A DNA stretch of 64,000 bases. Source: Rhipicephalus microplus (taxonomy: Eukaryota > Arthropoda > Arachnida > Ixodida > Ixodidae). Shown one piece after another: positions 59,968 through 64,000 of this stretch. The position numbers were made by a program, and so were the translations under genes. Under the pieces are notes generated by a model that saw nothing but the letters and a program-made list of their open reading frames with translations, was not told the origin of the DNA and did no database searches. The stretch is from contig NC_134709.1 in assembly GCF_043290135.1 (NCBI RefSeq), forward strand, positions 67,883,456-67,947,455, read 5' to 3'. The first letter of the stretch is position 1. Every line of letters begins with the position of its first letter.

Positions 59968-59982
59968 GGGGGGGGGGGGGGG
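59968..59982 (+). repeat. G-tract
   Basis: About 15 G in a row. Confidence 0.95.
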
Positions 59983-60039
59983 AGTGTAAACACCTGTGGA
60001 AATGATGCCTGAATGAGAAAGAAGAAAGCGAGCGTAAGC

Positions 60040-60278
60040 CCCGCCGCGGCGGTCTAGTCGCTAAGTACATTCGGCTGCTGCCCGCAGGTCGTGGAATCAA
60101 ATCCCGGCTGCGGCGGCTCTATTTCCGATGGAGGCGGAAATGTTGTAGGCCCATGTGCTGAGATTTGGGTGCACGTTTAAGAACCCCAGGTGGTCAAAAT
60201 TTCCGGAGCCCTCCACTACGGCATCTCTCATAATCATATGATGGTATTGAGACGTTAAACCCCACATATCAATCAATC
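60040..60278 (+). mobile_element. Ruka-type SINE, full length, slightly diverged
   Basis: A box GCGGTCTAGTCGCTAAG, B box GAATCAAATCCCGG, then the normal body and an AATCAATCAT tail. It runs into a GGCGATTGCGA...TCGCAATCGCC inverted repeat (60281-60313), possibly its own flank. Confidence 0.9.
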
Positions 60279-60280
60279 AT

Positions 60281-60370
60281 CGGCGATTGCGATTTTTTAC
60301 TCGCAATCGCCAACGCCGACGCCGGAGTTTCTGCGAAGCGAGCTCTTTAACGCTCTCGCGTGAAAGGCAC
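60281..60370. repeat. Short inverted repeat and GC-rich repeat
   Basis: GGCGATTGCGA and TCGCAATCGCC form an 11-bp stem over a TTTTTTAC loop, followed by AACGCCGACGCCGGAG and GCGAAGCGAGCTC. I recall the second part as a dispersed tick repeat. Confidence 0.5.
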
Positions 60371-60686
60371 CGCGTCATGTTATTCCTGCTATATCACTGC
60401 TTCGTAATCCAGTCACTATGACGCAGGAAGGAAGAGTGTAGTCTATGCGGGGCGATAATCTCTCCACCACCCGCAGCGGGATGTTACCAGCGGTGTGTCT
60501 GACAAAACGAGGGATCCTCGTTTGTTTAGAGTGAGTATTGTTAGTAGGAGGCGCTGGCCGGCTTACACGGACCGTCAGAGATACAAGGCAGTTTCGACGT
60601 GAGTGAAGGAGAAAAACAGGAGGAGAGGGAGACGGGAAAGAGAAAATAAATACAACACTGAGGCAGTTCGTACTTCGGCCGCTGAC

Positions 60687-60762
60687 GGGGGGGGGGGGGA
60701 GAGCAGCCGCGACGCTTCGGCTGTAGAGACCACGACGTGGCTATGACGGGGGGGGGGGGGGG
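60687..60762 (+). repeat. Two G-tracts
   Basis: 13 G at 60687-60699 and 15 G at 60748-60762, each preceded by TGAC. They make Pro-rich ORFs on the minus strand that I do not take as genes. Confidence 0.9.
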
Positions 60763-61002
60763 AGACGTGTGTTCTCTCAAGCAACGGCTCGAGCCTGCCA
60801 GCATGACGTGTCTTGGTCGGGAAACTCCAAATTTGTCGTAGTTTATCCGCTCGATTCTTACACGTGAGATGCGTTTGGCAATCTGGTTATTTCCAGCCAA
60901 GAAACCAAAAAGAAACGTGTTTGAACTACGATTACGTACAATAGTTCCGACTGTTTATTCACTACTGTGTTGTTATATGCGGCGATGCGGGAAGGATGTG
61001 GC

Positions 61003-61072
61003 GATGGCGTAGTGGTTAGAGCATCCGCCTCGCATGCAAAAGGTCCGTGGTTCAAATCCCGATGCCGCGCAG
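61003..61072 (+). other. tRNA-Ala-like sequence at the 5' end of an RTE copy
   Basis: Reads GTGGCGATGGCGTAGTGG with A-box GGCGTAGTGGTTAGAGC, an anticodon-loop-like CTCGCAT (CGC, alanine) and B-box GGTTCAAATCCC, ending GATGCCGC, which can pair with the start at six of seven positions. The D, anticodon and T stems are degraded, so I do not call a functional tRNA. The related RTE copy retains similar text (GTGCCCGGTGCCATGCAGTT on the minus strand near 51615), so it may belong to the element's leader. Confidence 0.5.
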
Positions 61073-61183
61073 TTCTATACCGGATTAAAAAAATCGGCGT
61101 CGTGATGGAACAGCATTAGGAGGCCTGGAGTGAGGCCTCAGGGGTAACCACTCCCGGGAACGCACTCCCTCACCAGAGAAAGA

Positions 61184-61978
61184 TTGGCCACCCTGATGCA
61201 GCATCTGGCCACTACCTCCCATAGGCATACGTCAATTAACTCACGGTCCTCAGTCCCCAGCAGCTGCGAAGCAACTGACCATGGCGGAGGTCAGATCTGC
61301 AACGCAGCAGAGGGTGCTAAGAATCTCTGGATCCGCACAGGCCGCCATTGCAACCTGAAGTTGGCAATGCTTAACGCTAGAACCTAATCTAGTGAGGGAT
61401 GTCTAGCTGTACCATTCGAGGAGCTAGAGGGTGTTAAATGGGATATAATGGGGCTCAGTGAGGTTAGGAGGGCAGATGAGGCCTATACGATGCTACAGAA
61501 TGGGCACGTCCTTTGCTATCGGGCCTTGGCTGACAGAAGAGAACTTGGAGTGGGGCCTATAATGCACAAAGAAGATAGCTGGCAACATATAGGAATATAT
61601 AGCATTAATGAAAGGGCGGTAGGTATCGTAATTAAATACATTAAGGGATACAAGATGAAGGTAGTACAGGCTTACGCGCCTACAAGCAGCCATGGTGACT
61701 ATTTAGTTGAAAGCTTCTAGGAAGATGTGGAATCGGCAATAAGTAAGGTAAAAAAGCATCCTATACTGACGGGAGACCTTAATGCAAATGTAGGGAAAAA
61801 GCGGGCTGGAGACAAGGAAGTACGAGATTATGGCATCGGTACTAGGAACGCCAGAGTAGAGCTACTAGTAGAATTCGCCGAGTCAATAATTTACGGATTT
61901 CAAATAGCTTCTACCGAAAACGAAGAAACCGCAATTGGACATGGAGGAGCCCTGATGGCGAAAATAAGAACGAAATAG
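61184..61978 (+). pseudogene. RTE endonuclease, copy 2
   Basis: Pieces: 61184-61387 (start through LAMLNART), a stop, 61448-61720 (GLSEVRRADEAYTML; VQAYAPTSSHGD), a stop at 61718, then 61727-61978 with GDLNANVGKK, where the GDFN motif has become GDLN. The key Phe is changed and several stops intervene, so it is dead. Confidence 0.8.
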
Positions 61979-62192
61979 ACCTTATAAGGAGTGCGCACGC
62001 AGACATCCTGCAGGATGTGGAAGTGGTTGGCAAGGTACGATGCAGTGACCATAGAATGGTACGGTCTCGAATTCGTCTAGACTTGAAAAGGAATAACAGA
62101 AACTGATACTCAAGAAGCCAATCAATGAGCTATCACTGAGAGTAAAGTACAGAAATTCAGAGTCTCGCTTCAGAACAGGTACTCGGCTCTTA

Positions 62193-62910
62193 GTGCGGAA
62201 AACCAACCTTAGCGTAGATACAATGAATGGTAATCTGACGAGTATCATTACGGAGTGTGCAGTGGAAGTTGGAGGCACGTTAGTTAGACAGGACACTGGC
62301 AAGCTTTCCCAGGAAACTAATTATCTCATTGAGAAGCGTCAAATCATGAAAGTCTCAAGTAAAACAGACAAAATAGAACTGGCCGAGCTTTCAAAGTTAA
62401 TTAATAGGCGTAAGGTATGCGATGTAAGAAGGTATAACACGGAGAGAATCGAACACACTCTGAAAAACGGAGGAAGCGTCAAAGCAGTGAAGAGGAAACT
62501 TGGGATAGGCAAAAATCGGATGTATGCACTAAGGGACAAAGAAGGCAAAATAACTACCAATATGAATAGAATAGTTAAAATAGCGGAGGAGTTTTACAGA
62601 GATTTGTACAGTAGTCGGACCAACCAGGACCTTAATACTATAAGAACTAGCAGTAAACCAGATGACACCCCACCAGTAATGATAGAAGAAGTCAGAAAAG
62701 TTTTGCAGAGCATCAGGTAACATCAGATCTGCTGAAAGATGGAGGACAGATTGTGTAAGAAAAACTAGCCACCCTGTTTACGAGGTGTCTCCTGACGGGA
62801 AAAGTACCAGAGTCTTGGAAAAATGCTGAAATTATCTTAATACATAAGAAAGGAGATCCCAAAGACTTGAAGAATTACAGGCTAATCAGCTCGCTTTCCA
62901 TTGTATAAAA
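62193..62910 (+). pseudogene. RTE reverse transcriptase N-terminal part, copy 2
   Basis: Open 62193-62720 (LTSIITECAVEVGG, ELAELSKLINRRKVCDVRRY, MIEEVRKVLQSIR). A short deletion relative to copy 1 removes the GKAAGEDQ block, then the text continues through [13 protein letters not shown] residues before breaking off. Nothing of the catalytic region remains. Confidence 0.8.
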
Positions 62911-62920
62911 GCTGTTCATA

Positions 62921-64000
62921 AACACTCCTTCTTGAGGACGGAGGAAGAAGAATTGCGTTCGGGCATAATTCTGCCTTGAACAACTATCGTTTTTTCTTAA
63001 ACTGTCAGAATTCCTGACTTTCTCTGAACAAGCGGAACGGAAGACGTCACCCCCCGGGATGTGGGACCATCCATCCAACGAGACAGTGGGCCCTAGCCGT
63101 TTGCATAAGGCTGGACCGAATGTGGGTGACCGCGTTGGCGCATCTGCTCCTTGTGATGATTCTACCGAGAGCTCATCAGTGGAAGAGATGGAATCGGAAG
63201 CCGACTTCAGGACATTCCATACCCGCCGGTTGAAAAGGAAGCTTCGCAGGACGGCATCAACGGCGGAGCCACAACCGGCGCTAGACAAAGGCAAGCGATG
63301 TTTCACCATCTCGTATGTACCCATGTCTACATCAGACAACCTGAACTCACTAAACAGGCAGTCATTGCCAAATTATTTCGAGCGAGTATATAGCACCTGC
63401 TGAAGTGAATGAAATTCGCATAAATAGCAGGAAAAACATATTGTCAGTTGATATGACAAACAAAACCATTCTTGACAGACTGAAGGCCGTCACGCAGCTC
63501 GGAAGTATTTCAGTTCGCGCGTTTCTCGCTCACGGGAAAGGAACAACGACTGGCGTGATAAATGACGTCGACGCCGACATCACAGACGCTGACCTGCAGA
63601 CTCTTGTGACGTCGACAGTCAAAATCATGACCGTACGCCGCTTCGGGCAGTCTCGCTGCATCAAACTAGTATTTGATTCTGAGACTCTGTCTCCTAGCGT
63701 GAAGGTTGGATACGTGAGAAATCCCGTGTGCCCTTACGTGCCACGGCCTTTGCAGTGTCACAAGTGCTGCAAGTTGGGACACGTCAGCACAGTGTGCAAA
63801 AGTGAGACAACTTGCCAGTGGTGCGGTGGGTCTCATAAGATGGAAAACTGCGATACTGCTGTTCCATTGAAATGCCCAAACTGCTCTGGTGCACAAGAAG
63901 CAACGTCGAAGGAGTGCCCAAAAATCAAAGAAGAAACGCGCGTCCTGCGGAAGATGGTCAGAGACAACTCGACACACAGAGAGGCAGTCACGTCGATCCG
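62921..64000 (+). mobile_element. Jockey/I-type LINE, 5' part, runs off the window
   Basis: The boundary at about 62921 follows the break in RTE homology. A short leader (CTCCTTCTTGAGGACGGAGG) precedes an ORF1 with zinc knuckles. The endonuclease and RT would lie beyond 64,000. It appears to have inserted into, or deleted the 3' half of, the RTE copy. Confidence 0.7.
63059..64000 (+). pseudogene. LINE ORF1 (Gag-like, zinc knuckles), frameshifted
   Basis: First frame 63059-63403 is acidic, then basic (KRKLRRTASTAE), and stops. The text continues in the +1 frame from about 63388 (PAEVNEIRINSRKNILSVD) without a stop to the window edge. That part carries three knuckles: C-HK-C-CKLG-H-VSTV-C, C-QW-C-GGS-H-KMEN-C and a third C-PN-C...C. 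This is the nucleic-acid-binding ORF1 arrangement of jockey-group LINEs. One indel separates the two halves; otherwise the frame is clean, so this copy may be fairly young. Confidence 0.8.

Larger units (their letters stand above)
61075..62920 (+). mobile_element. RTE/BovB-type LINE, copy 2, missing its 3' half
   Basis: Same leader (GGCCTGGAGTGAGGCCTCAG, CGCACTCCCTCACCAGAGAA) and same protein text as the element at 48495-51650, but on the plus strand. Endonuclease and the first third of reverse transcriptase remain. Homology ends at about 62920, just after the equivalent of the VYKLFTK block, and another LINE begins there. Confidence 0.88.

Noticed and set aside
61003..61072. Functional tRNA-Ala gene
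   Set aside because: D, anticodon and T stems do not pair properly; kept only as tRNA-like.

Overview
The window looks like transposon-dense, non-coding DNA from a hard tick (Ixodidae). The main evidence is a family of tRNA-derived SINEs of the type known in ixodid ticks as Ruka: about eleven copies, both strands, several with target-site duplications. Long (GATA)n tracts, RTE-type and RNase H-bearing LINEs, LINE 3' ends with tetranucleotide tails and a Ty3/gypsy element fit the same picture. I see no rRNA, no convincing host multi-exon gene, no CRISPR and no bacterial operon structure. Family calls come from reading translations and repeats by eye; no search was run.

Layout. 1-2.4 kb, 4.0-5.2 kb and 18.0-25.5 kb hold three same-strand copies of one composite repeat. 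It has a shared start, a hairpin just inside it, a tandem array of ~147-bp monomers, a non-repeated ~350-bp block, a shared tail, a (TAGA)n microsatellite and a short terminal hairpin. This resembles pearl/HINE (Helentron-associated) non-autonomous elements and is the best candidate for something undescribed. Copy 2 is cut by an RNase H-bearing LINE relic (5.2-8.3 kb). Copy 3 is split by a young Ty3/gypsy element (19,063-24,661, minus strand) with identical 168-bp LTRs and a 4-bp duplication. Its gag and pol are almost intact, with one in-frame stop between protease and reverse transcriptase.

8.3-18 kb holds scattered LINE 3' ends, SINEs, a 126-bp near-perfect palindrome and one possible short host exon. 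25.5-48 kb is a mosaic of SINEs, LINE tails, a ~190-bp-arm inverted duplication and two candidate MITEs. 48.5-51.6 kb is a near-complete but decayed RTE element (minus). 52-61 kb has SINEs, LINE ends, (TA)n and a cluster of G-tracts. 61-64 kb has a second RTE copy whose 5' leader carries a tRNA-like sequence; it is broken off where another LINE begins, whose zinc-knuckle ORF1 runs off the window.

How the parts relate: the LINEs supply the kind of machinery that tRNA-derived SINEs borrow. The composite element would need a rolling-circle (Helentron-type) helicase in trans, and none is encoded here. Long stretches between these features show no supported gene and are described as such.
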